This document shows positions 31,701 through 37,182 of a stretch of DNA of 37,182 nucleotides, one piece after another. Within the stretch, counting starts at the first letter, position 1; the number at the start of each line of letters is the position of its first letter. The notes under the pieces are model-generated. The model had not been told where the DNA came from, did no database searches, and saw only the letters and a program-made list of their open reading frames with translations. Source of the stretch: Oscillospiraceae bacterium (lineage in GTDB: Bacteria; Bacillota; Clostridia; Oscillospirales; Acutalibacteraceae); the NCBI GenBank assembly GCA_031269595.1, contig JAISYX010000069.1, positions 1 to 37,182 of the forward strand, read 5' to 3'. Both the position numbers and the translations under genes were made by a program.

Positions 31701-32377
31701 AAGAATATGTCGGGGTTTTGTGCTGTGCCTCTAAGCACAGGGTGCTCAGGGTTAAGGGAGCGGCGGCGGTATGCCTCAACGGCCTCCCAGTCAAGCAGCT
31801 CGCCTAGGTCGTTATAATCCCAGGTCTCAATTTTTTGAACCTCATGTGAGGTGCGGAAGCCATCAAAGAAATGGAGGAAGGGCACTCTGCCTTTAATTGC
31901 TGCAAGGTGAGCAACTGCGCCTAAATCCATAACCTCTTGGGGGCTGTTGGCGCAAAGCATAGCATAGCCAATTTGGCGGCAGGCATAAATATCAGAATGG
32001 TCGCCGAATATGCTTAGTGCATGGCTGGCCAGTGCACGTGCCGAAACATGAATAACACTTGGGAGCAGCTCACCTGCCATTTTATACATGTTGGGTATCA
32101 TGAGCAGCAAGCCCTGAGAAGCCGTGTAGGTTGTTGTTAAAGCACCTGCGGCCAAAGAGCCGTGAACAGCACCCGCAGCACCTGCCTCGGACTGCATCTC
32201 TGTAACCTGAACCTCACGTCCAAACAGGTTTTTAAGGCCTGCTGCGGCGTATTTGTCGGTTTCATCAGCCATTACAGATGAGGGTGTGATGGGGTAGATG
32301 GCAGCAACGTCCGTAAATGCATAAGAGACGTGTGCGGCTGCGGTGTTACCATCCATTGTTTTTTGTTTTCTTGCCAT
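28769..32377 (-). CDS. nifJ: Pyruvate:ferredoxin (flavodoxin) oxidoreductase
   Basis: This 1202-aa single-chain enzyme converts pyruvate and CoA to acetyl-CoA, CO2 and reduced ferredoxin, the central step of clostridial fermentation. Domain order is visible: the pyruvate-binding domain I with YPITPSS (~28-34), domains II-III, a two-cluster ferredoxin domain with CIQCNFCALVCP (~694) and CTGCGACAQACP (~745), then the thiamine diphosphate domain with ACAGCGE and GDGWAYDIG (~997) followed by NTGGQSSKATP. Length and layout match the one-piece PFOR of anaerobes. ATG 32377 is preferred because AAGGAGGA is just upstream; the frame extends 27 codons further without an RBS. It appears monocistronic, with its own promoter and terminator. 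Confidence 0.97.
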   Translation of the reverse strand: MARKQKTMDGNTAAAHVSYAFTDVAAIYPITPSSVMADETDKYAAAGLKNLFGREVQVTEMQSEAGAAGAVHGSLAAGALTTTYTASQGLLLMIPNMYKMAGELLPSVIHVSARALASHALSIFGDHSDIYACRQIGYAMLCANSPQEVMDLGAVAHLAAIKGRVPFLHFFDGFRTSHEVQKIETWDYNDLGELLDWEAVEAYRRRSLNPEHPVLRGTAQNPDIFFQAREACNKYYDAVPALVTDYMNKINAKIGTDYKPFNYYGAPDADKVIIAMGSVCDTIEETIDFLNAQGEKLGLVKVRLYRPFSAQLLLEALPKTVKKLAVLDRTKEPGSLGEPLYLDVIASLASNGVSNIKITSGRYGLGSKDTTPAQIIAVYRNLDAADSKARFTIGIEDDVTNLSLAIKENPNTTPAGTSSCKFWGLGADGTVGANKNSIKIIGDHTPMYAQGYFAYDSKKSGGVTVSHLRFGKTPIKSTYLINKANFVACHNPSYVDKYDMVEDIIPGGTFLLNTSWDVSELSARLPGKMKRYIAQNKVKLFTIDATKIGVELGLGTRVNTVLQSAFFKLSNIIPIEDAIKFMKDAATKSYSKKGDAIVKMNHDAIDRGANAVVEVKVPADWANAPDTINTAVVQGDRPELVKFVKNILNPVNAQQGDKLPVSTFVEDADGTFPQGSAAYEKRGIAVTVPEWNPENCIQCNFCALVCPHAVIRPAALTEAEAANAPKQTKTLPLTGLPEYQFGITVSTYDCTGCGACAQACPGKKGAKALTLKPIDSQVPQQEVFDYIGTLPEKPAVAEKFKNTTVKGSQFSQPLLEFSGACAGCGETPYAKLMTQLFGDRAYIANATGCSSIWGGSAPSTPYTVNKEGKGPAWANSLFEDNAEFGFGMTLAQNAVRGRLAEYANKLLTIEYTYAPLKAAAKKWLDTFNSSTDNAQATKDFIAALEDGINVDLTGTQWEADWIKNGKKCNCEACTTARKLLADKDYLAKKSMWILGGDGWAYDIGFGGLDHVIASGENVNILVFDTEVYSNTGGQSSKATPIGSVAQFAAAGKGIKKKDLAQIAISYGYVYTAQIAMGADMNQTLKAFHEAESYNGPSIIIAYAPCINHGIKGGMSIAQLEEKKAVQAGYWHLFRFDPTNEQPFTLDSKAPTSSYRDFIMGEVRYNSLTRAFPERAEKLFTEAEKIAADKYAHLVKLQALYNA

Positions 32378-32463
32378 GTTATTTATTTCCTCCTTGTTGA
32401 TTATCGTGCCAAAGGCAACAATGATATACAAATTAATAACCTGCGGTATTTCTACCAAAAATC

Positions 32464-32492
32464 ATTTTACCACTTTTTAAGGGATATGTAAA
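32464..32492 (-). promoter_or_regulatory. Sigma-A promoter of nifJ
   Basis: On the minus strand TTTACA (32492-32487), 17 nt, TAAAAT (32469-32464). The leader is about 80 nt long; no known riboswitch was recognised in it. Confidence 0.7.
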
Positions 32493-32579
32493 GTAAAAAA
32501 ATAAAAAATAACCTTTTGAATAAAACAGGCTTTACAAATTGCCCTTAAGGTGCTAAATTTAAACAAAGAAGTAAAATCA

Positions 32580-32607
32580 ATTCGTAATTCGTAATGCGTA
32601 GTTCGTA
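32580..32607. repeat. Four CGTAATT-type heptamers
   Basis: ATTCGTA, ATTCGTA, ATGCGTA and GTTCGTA run in tandem. The unit is the reverse complement of the AATTACG heptamers at 434-454. Confidence 0.8.
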
Positions 32608-32623
32608 ATTATATGAACAGAGC

Positions 32624-32650
32624 TTGGCTCCCTCTTGGAGGGAGCTGGGC
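32624..32650. repeat. Half copy of the CTCCCTCTTGGAGGGAG element
   Basis: TTGGCTCCCTCTTGGAGGG and a few more bases match the left end of the element at 10938. The rest of that element is missing. The gap 32378-32821 holds this, heptamers, a GTAGGG element and the nifJ promoter, and no gene. Confidence 0.7.
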
Positions 32651-32668
32651 AGAAGTTGGGCGAATTTT

Positions 32669-32747
32669 GTAGGGGACGATGTCCACATCGTCCCGTGAAT
32701 ACCTGCGAGTTTCGGGAAAACGGGACGATGTAGACATCGTCCCCTAA
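32669..32747. repeat. GTAGGG...CCCTAA palindromic element, copy 2
   Basis: Near-identical to 3840-3918, with about four differences in 79 bases including the final C to A. Confidence 0.85.
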
Positions 32748-32804
32748 TGCTCTGCAAAGCTTTATATGCTACGAGCCACTACGGAGCTTGCTTTAACAAA
32801 GCAC

Positions 32805-32818
32805 TGACAGGGGTGTCA
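32805..32818 (+). promoter_or_regulatory. Small hairpin around the RBS of tmcAL
   Basis: TGACA-GGGG-TGTCA has 5-bp arms and the SD-like GGGG in the loop, ending 3 nt before ATG 32822. Confidence 0.4.
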
Positions 32819-32821
32819 ACA

Positions 32822-33925
32822 ATGAAAACTATAGGAATAATAGCAGAGTTTAACCCTTTTCATAAGGGGCATGAATATCTTGTAAATCAGGCTAGGCAGT
32901 GCTGCGATGATGCCCGTATTGTTGCTGTTATGAGCGGGAGCTACACCCAAAGGGGCGAGCCTGCAAGCTTTAACAAGCACGCACGTGCTCAGGCGGCGGT
33001 GCTTTGCGGGGTGGATTTAGTCCTTGAGCTGCCGCTGCCATGGTGTGCATCCCGTGCAGAGGCTTTCGCCTATGGCGGGGTGTACCTTTTAAATGCTCTG
33101 GGCTGCGTGGATTTGCTCTGCTACGGCACAGAACAGGGCACTGCTGAGGAGCAGTACAGGCTTGCAGAGTGGCTGCTAAGCGGGGATTTTTCCGCAAGGC
33201 TTAAGTGCTACCTTGCAAGGGGAATGAGCTTTGCCTCCGCCCGTGAAAGTGCAGCAGAGGAGGCCTTGGGAGCGGGCGCAGCTAAACTTTTAACAGAGCC
33301 AAACTCCACTCTTGGGGTGGAGTATTGCAAGGCTTTAATCAAGCTGCAATCAAACATACAGCCCTTTAGCATACTGCGTGCAGGTGCGGCTCATGACTCT
33401 CCTGACACCCACAGCGGCTTTGTTTCCGCAGGCTATATAAGGAAGAGCTTGGATTTCTCCTTTACACCTGCTGTTGCAAGGTCTATATTTGAGGCCGCAC
33501 CGCCTGTGAATGCGCAAAGGTGGCAGGATTTTGCCTTAATCTGCCTTAAAAGGATGAGCCGTGAGGAGTTAGCATTGCTCCCTGACGTGGGCGAGGGCTT
33601 GGAAAACCGCATCTTTAAGGCCGCAAGAGCGGCCAACAGCCTTGAGGAGCTGCTCACAGCAGTTAAAACCAAGCGGTACTCCCACGCCCGTTTAAGGCGC
33701 ATTGCGCTGGCCTCTCTGCTTAACATAAGAGCGGAGGATTTAAATGGCAGCCCGCCCTTTCTTAAACCCTTGGCTTTTAATGAAAGGGGCAGGGAGATAC
33801 TCAGCCAAGCCAGAAAGGCAATGAAAAGCTCCCCAGCAATAGAGGAGCGGGTGCGGATGATTAACTTGCTTGGCGAAGAAATGGTAAAAATGATAAATCC
33901 ACCCAATCTAACATCTAATATCTAA
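32822..33925 (+). CDS. tmcAL: tRNA(Met) cytidine acetate ligase
   Basis: This 367-aa protein is of the TmcAL (YlbM) family, which uses ATP and acetate to make N4-acetylcytidine at the wobble base of elongator tRNA-Met. The nucleotidyltransferase opening GIIAEFNPFHKGH carries the family's HxGH. It is followed by VAVMSGSYTQRGEPA, the family's VELPLPWC-like VLELPLPW, and RKSLDFS further on. ATG 32822 is chosen over the longer frame to 32747, which would translate a repeat. The RBS is atypical (GGGGTG within a small hairpin). Its last codons (PPNLTSNI) and stop lie inside ATCTAAY heptamers shared with the convergent ABC ATPase gene, so the native C-terminus may have been replaced by repeat-encoded residues. 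Confidence 0.92.
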   Translation: MKTIGIIAEFNPFHKGHEYLVNQARQCCDDARIVAVMSGSYTQRGEPASFNKHARAQAAVLCGVDLVLELPLPWCASRAEAFAYGGVYLLNALGCVDLLCYGTEQGTAEEQYRLAEWLLSGDFSARLKCYLARGMSFASARESAAEEALGAGAAKLLTEPNSTLGVEYCKALIKLQSNIQPFSILRAGAAHDSPDTHSGFVSAGYIRKSLDFSFTPAVARSIFEAAPPVNAQRWQDFALICLKRMSREELALLPDVGEGLENRIFKAARAANSLEELLTAVKTKRYSHARLRRIALASLLNIRAEDLNGSPPFLKPLAFNERGREILSQARKAMKSSPAIEERVRMINLLGEEMVKMINPPNLTSNI

Positions 33926-33940
33926 CAGCTAACATCTAAT
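33906..33940. repeat. Five CTAA-type heptamers holding two stop codons
   Basis: ATCTAAC, ATCTAAT, ATCTAAC, AGCTAAC and ATCTAAT run in tandem. TAA at 33923-33925 ends tmcAL on the plus strand, and TAG at 33924-33922 ends the ABC ATPase on the minus strand. The unit matches that at 8483-8517. Confidence 0.85.
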
Positions 33941-34602
33941 TTCCCATCTCGCAGGCTTATTACACGCTTGGCTTTGGCTGCTATTTTGGGGTCGTGAGTT
34001 ATTAATATTACCGTGCGTCCCTCATTATTTAACTCCATTAGGATTTTGATAATCTCCTCACCGGAGCGGGAATCCAAGTTCCCCGTTGGCTCGTCGGCAA
34101 GAATGATAGGCGGACGTGCCGCAATTGCCCTTGCAATGGCCACTCTTTGCTGCTGCCCCCCTGACATTTGAGAGGGGCGGTGATACATGCGCTTTTCAAG
34201 GCCAACCCTGCACAGAGCCTCTGTTGCAAGCTCACGGCGCAATCGCTTCTCCATGCCGCGGTAAATTAAAGGAAGCTCGGTGTTCTCAAGGGCGGTTAGG
34301 CCGGAAATCAGGTTAAAGCCCTGAAAAACAAAGCCTATTTGCATGTTGCGCAGGGCAGAGAGCCTATCCTCCGTAAAGGAGTAAACATCCTCGCCCTCCA
34401 GCAGGTAGCTGCCTGAGGTTGGGGTGTCCAAGCAGCCCAGGATATTCATCAGGGTGCTCTTGCCAGAGCCGGATTGCCCTATTATAGCCACATATTCTCC
34501 GTGAGAGATGCTCAGGCTTATGCCGTCCAGAGCTCTTACCTCGTTCTCCTTGCGGATATTGTAAATTTTGTGTAAACTGTTTATTGAAATAAGGCTGCTC
34601 AT
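33922..34602 (-). CDS. ABC ATPase, MacB/LolD type, without adjacent permease
   Basis: This 226-aa ATPase shows Walker [10 protein letters not shown], the Q-loop FVFQGFNL, signature MSGGQQQR, Walker [13 protein letters not shown] and switch His ITHD. The length and [15 protein letters not shown] segment fit the MacB/LolD/FtsE-like group, which pairs with FtsX-fold permeases to drive extracytoplasmic work such as peptide export. No FtsX-like permease lies next to it: the upstream neighbour is divergent and the downstream one convergent. The partner must be elsewhere or lost. The C-terminal LDVSC and the stop are encoded by the heptamer repeat. The start codon region has a weak AAAGGGGAA RBS upstream. 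Confidence 0.92.
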   Translation of the reverse strand: MSSLISINSLHKIYNIRKENEVRALDGISLSISHGEYVAIIGQSGSGKSTLMNILGCLDTPTSGSYLLEGEDVYSFTEDRLSALRNMQIGFVFQGFNLISGLTALENTELPLIYRGMEKRLRRELATEALCRVGLEKRMYHRPSQMSGGQQQRVAIARAIAARPPIILADEPTGNLDSRSGEEIIKILMELNNEGRTVILITHDPKIAAKAKRVISLRDGKLDVSC

Positions 34603-34618
34603 TGTGTTCCCCTTTCCA

Positions 34619-34694
34619 GTAGGGACAGATCTATGTATCTGCCCTGATTACCGCAAAACCCCGTCCTTGGGCAGACACGCAGGTCTGCCTCTAC
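34619..34694. repeat. GTAGGG...CTAC palindromic element, diverged
   Basis: GTAGGGACAGAT...GTATCTGCCC is paired with GGGCAGAC...GTCTGCCTCTAC. It has the same size and ends as the elements at 3840, 14391 and 32669 but different arms. It lies just upstream of the ABC ATPase gene. Confidence 0.7.
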
Positions 34695-34798
34695 AGAAAT
34701 TGCTTTATTTTAAATTTATTTTCCCTCATTAAGGGTAAAATAATCATTGGGCAGAGCCTTGCTGTAAAATTTTAAAGCTCCTTCCTCCAAAAAAATCC

Positions 34799-34827
34799 TT
34801 GCTAAATTTGAAATTTTAGTGTAAAAT
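34799..34827 (+). promoter_or_regulatory. Sigma-A promoter of the sensor kinase
   Basis: TTGCTA (34799-34804), 17 nt, TAAAAT (34822-34827), 24 nt before the GTG start. Confidence 0.6.
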
Positions 34828-34851
34828 GAATAGAGAAAACATCAGGGGAGA

Positions 34852-36699
34852 GTGATTGACATTAAACTTAGAATCCGCAAGGCTTTTTTTAAGTTCTCCT
34901 TTAAGGACTTTCGCACAAAAATATTAATGATAATCATGATGTGTTGGCTGGCTCCTGTTCTTACTCTGGGAATCAGCAATGCGCTGCTATATAATGTAAG
35001 CTACAAGGACAAGCTGGACAGCTCTGTTACAAACGAGCTCTCATTTGCAGCTGCAATTTCGGCCGAAAGGCTGGAATCTGCTCTTTTAAGCCTTAAGGAT
35101 ATAAGTGCAGATGAGCAGCTTTTGGACATATTAAGCAGCTACAGCGCAGGGGTAATAAGCTATGACGATTTTAATATACAGGTGCGCCAGTATTTCAAGT
35201 CAAAAGCACCGTCCTTAAGCCCCTTAGATATGGTAGATCTCATTACGGGCAAGGATTTAAAAAAACATATATACATAACAAGCAGCGGCACCTTGGGCTC
35301 GTGGCTGGATTATCAAAACCGCACAATAAATGAGATATTAAGCAGCTTTGGCACTTCAAGCTACAGCTCCGTTATATATGCGGAGGACGGTAATATTTAC
35401 TTTGCACAAAGGATGTATATAAGCACTGCGGCAGTTAATAATATTTCAGAAAGCAGCTATGCTATTCTTGTAATAAAGTTGGATTCCGACGATGCATTTA
35501 AACCCATGAAAAACAATAAGTTCTGGGGCGACAACGTGCTTTTTTCAATAAGGGAGATTCCCTACCAGAACGAGAGCACAGGCTACCTCTCCCCGGAGGT
35601 TAAAAGGCTTGCACCCCAAGATCTGCTTACAGAGATTAACAAGGTTTCTACAAGAAATGTGAGCAGCGGAGATAACAACTCACGGGTGTTTTCGGGTGGA
35701 GAGATTCGCCGTGACAGAGTGGTTTTTCGCTATGCTGTAATGCTGGATACCGATATAATCTACCACGAAAACACGGCCTTTATAGCCACTGTCATTGCTG
35801 TTCTAATCATTATAATACCTGTTTTGATTATAGCTATGGTTTATGTTTACTTCAAGCTTAACAAGCCCATAACAGAGATGGTTCACATCACTGCAAAAAT
35901 CCGCGAGGGCGAGCTTGGCAATATTATTGATTACAAAAGCGACGATGAAATAGGCTATCTTGTGGCCTCCTTTAATGAGATGTCCTGCCGCCTCAAGGAG
36001 CTTTTTGACAAGGTTTATTTAGAGGAGATGGCGGCAAAGGATTCTAAAATTCTGGCTCTGCAATCCCAGATAAATCCGCACTTCCTCAACAACACGCTTG
36101 AGCTCATGAACTGGAAGGCTCGAATGGCAGGGGAAGAGAGCATATCCAAAATGATAAACGCCCTCTCCATGATACTTGACGCCCGCATGAACCGCTCTGC
36201 AAAGCAGCTTATTGAGTTTTCAGAGGAGCTGGAGTGCGTGGACTCTTATCTATATATAATAGGAGTAAGATTTGGCGGCAAGGTTGAGGTGGAGTTTGAT
36301 GTAGACCCCGATTCCTTAGAAGTGCCCATTCCGCCCCTTATTTTGCAGCCTCTTATTGAAAATGCGGTTAACCATGGTATAGAGCCCAAGGGCGGGGGGA
36401 AGATAGAAATATCCGCCGCTGTTGAAGACGGAGAGCTGCATATAAGCATAGAAAATGACGGCGCAGAGCTATCGGCTGTGGATATAGACAAAATCAACAG
36501 GCTGCTCAATAGCACACGTCCGGCGGCTTCAGTGGAATTTAACCAAGAAAGTAAACTATATCGCCTAGGAATTAGAAATGTTGACGAGAGGTTAAGGTTG
36601 ATTTATGGTTCTAGGTATGGTTTGACTATTAAAAAGCTACAAAATGGGCACACTTTAAATGAAATTGTTATGCCAATTATGCTCATTGAGCAAAAATAG
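34852..36699 (+). CDS. LytS/YesM-type sensor histidine kinase
   Basis: This 615-aa membrane kinase has one segment at ~24-44, a large extracytoplasmic sensor (~45-300), a second segment (~305-330), a HAMP domain (~328-380), a His_kinase (PF06580) domain with LQSQINPHFLNN (phosphoacceptor His410), and an ATPase domain with N-box PLIENAVNHG (~500) and later GIRNVDERL. YesM kinases usually act with an AraC-type YesN regulator and sense sugars or wall stress. No response regulator follows; the next gene is a solute-binding lipoprotein fragment, which fits sugar uptake control. The GTG start has GGGGAG only 1 to 3 nt upstream, unusually close, so the true start is a little uncertain. Confidence 0.92.
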   Translation: MIDIKLRIRKAFFKFSFKDFRTKILMIIMMCWLAPVLTLGISNALLYNVSYKDKLDSSVTNELSFAAAISAERLESALLSLKDISADEQLLDILSSYSAGVISYDDFNIQVRQYFKSKAPSLSPLDMVDLITGKDLKKHIYITSSGTLGSWLDYQNRTINEILSSFGTSSYSSVIYAEDGNIYFAQRMYISTAAVNNISESSYAILVIKLDSDDAFKPMKNNKFWGDNVLFSIREIPYQNESTGYLSPEVKRLAPQDLLTEINKVSTRNVSSGDNNSRVFSGGEIRRDRVVFRYAVMLDTDIIYHENTAFIATVIAVLIIIIPVLIIAMVYVYFKLNKPITEMVHITAKIREGELGNIIDYKSDDEIGYLVASFNEMSCRLKELFDKVYLEEMAAKDSKILALQSQINPHFLNNTLELMNWKARMAGEESISKMINALSMILDARMNRSAKQLIEFSEELECVDSYLYIIGVRFGGKVEVEFDVDPDSLEVPIPPLILQPLIENAVNHGIEPKGGGKIEISAAVEDGELHISIENDGAELSAVDIDKINRLLNSTRPAASVEFNQESKLYRLGIRNVDERLRLIYGSRYGLTIKKLQNGHTLNEIVMPIMLIEQK

Positions 36700-36722
36700 A
36701 CAAGTAATATCAAAATAGGTAC

Positions 36723-36751
36723 TTGCATTTTGCTCGAAAAGAGTTTATAAT
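36723..36751 (+). promoter_or_regulatory. Sigma-A promoter of the lipoprotein fragment
   Basis: TTGCAT (36723-36728), 17 nt, TATAAT (36746-36751), about 51 nt before the ATG. Confidence 0.75.
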
Positions 36752-36802
36752 AAGTTCACCGAAAGGTTAGAAACATATTAACAAAAATCAGGAGGGAAAA
36801 CT

Positions 36803-37149
36803 ATGAAAAAGTTTCTAGCAATTATTCTCGCAGTTGCGCTTAGTGCAACACTACTCGCATCCTGCACACCCGACAAGGAGAAGGACGTAAGCAAGGAAGT
36901 TAAACCTTCTCAGATTACCGTTCGTTCTACCTTCACACCTAACGACTGGATGACAGCGATATTCACATTATCTGCTGAGGATTCCAAAGTTGACTATGTC
37001 AACGTTGCCGACACAGGCGATGAGTCTTACAAGCAAGCTGTTACCACCGAGTTCCTAGGGCGAAAATACAGGCGTCTTTATCCAAAACGCATCATTTGAC
37101 GTATAACTATACCTTTGTTTGGGAAAACTGGAAGCGCGGACAGCTCTGA
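36803..37149 (+). pseudogene. Frameshifted solute-binding lipoprotein fragment
   Basis: The gene begins well: AGGAGG before ATG 36803 and a lipoprotein signal ending LLASC (Cys21). Then ITVRSTFTPNDWMTAIF and VADTGDESYKQAVTTEFL follow, in the style of extracellular sugar-binding proteins. After ~37060 the sense leaves this frame. ENTGVFIQNASFDV reads on in the next frame from 37062, and NYTFVWENWKRGQL in the third from 37105, ending at TGA 37147-37149. Two indels within about 50 bases are therefore needed, and even then the product is ~115 aa against 400 or more for a full binding protein. The strong promoter and RBS are intact. This is either a decaying gene or poor sequence near a contig end. 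Confidence 0.6.
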
Positions 37150-37182
37150 CGGGCCATAGTTTGTTTCGCGTGTTTTGAAGGA

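Overview
The window looks like a chromosomal segment of a gut-type Clostridia (Oscillospiraceae/Ruminococcaceae-like Firmicute). The evidence is AGGAGG-type ribosome binding sites, sigma-A promoters with almost invariant 17-bp spacing, frequent TTG starts, a one-piece pyruvate:ferredoxin oxidoreductase, YkuD/M15 wall enzymes, a YtrA-type GntR regulator with its ABC genes, and many intergenic palindromic elements. No phage genes, transposase, CRISPR array, rRNA or tRNA was recognised. The genus is inference.

Layout. 1-3.8 kb: a repeat-filled leader, then a nucleotidyltransferase/S24-S26-type peptidase fusion coupled to an ABC exporter. 4.0-4.4 kb: a small AT-rich unknown gene with a -1 frame change at A AAA AAC. 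4.5-6.9 kb: an L,D-transpeptidase with a Thr-rich tail and a tandem GNAT protein. 6.9-7.6 kb: an orphan strong promoter plus terminator (candidate small RNA), then a mosaic of hairpin modules. 7.6-10.8 kb (minus): M15 peptidase, D-2-hydroxyacid dehydrogenase and a class C beta-lactamase-like serine hydrolase. 11.2-14.3 kb (minus): GerMN-like lipoprotein, oligopeptide-binding lipoprotein and a short QueG-like protein. 14.4-22.7 kb (minus): apparently one long operon of pgcA, an LRR/EF-hand lipoprotein, an SPFH protein, three phosphodiester glycosidase paralogues (the first one broken) and a divergent Lgt-like protein. 22.7-26.4 kb (plus): GntR regulator, ABC ATPase and large permease with overlapping starts and stops, ending in a terminator. 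26.6-28.4 kb (minus): GNAT, and a scramblase-like protein with a fluoride channel. 28.7-32.5 kb (minus): nifJ. 32.8-34.6 kb: convergent tmcAL and a lone MacB-type ATPase whose stop codons share bases inside a heptamer repeat. 34.8-37.2 kb: an orphan LytS/YesM-type sensor kinase and a frameshifted solute-binding lipoprotein fragment.

How it fits together. Most genes concern the envelope: wall cross-linking and trimming, lipoproteins, exported glycosidases, membrane scaffolding and transport. The best candidates for something new are the pgcA-to-Lgt operon, the NTase-peptidase-exporter pair (possible peptide maturation and export), the orphan small RNA, and a layered intergenic repeat system. 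In that system 7-bp tandem repeats sit beside a fixed 17-bp palindrome and supply stop codons to three genes, and larger elements are built from exchangeable hairpins.
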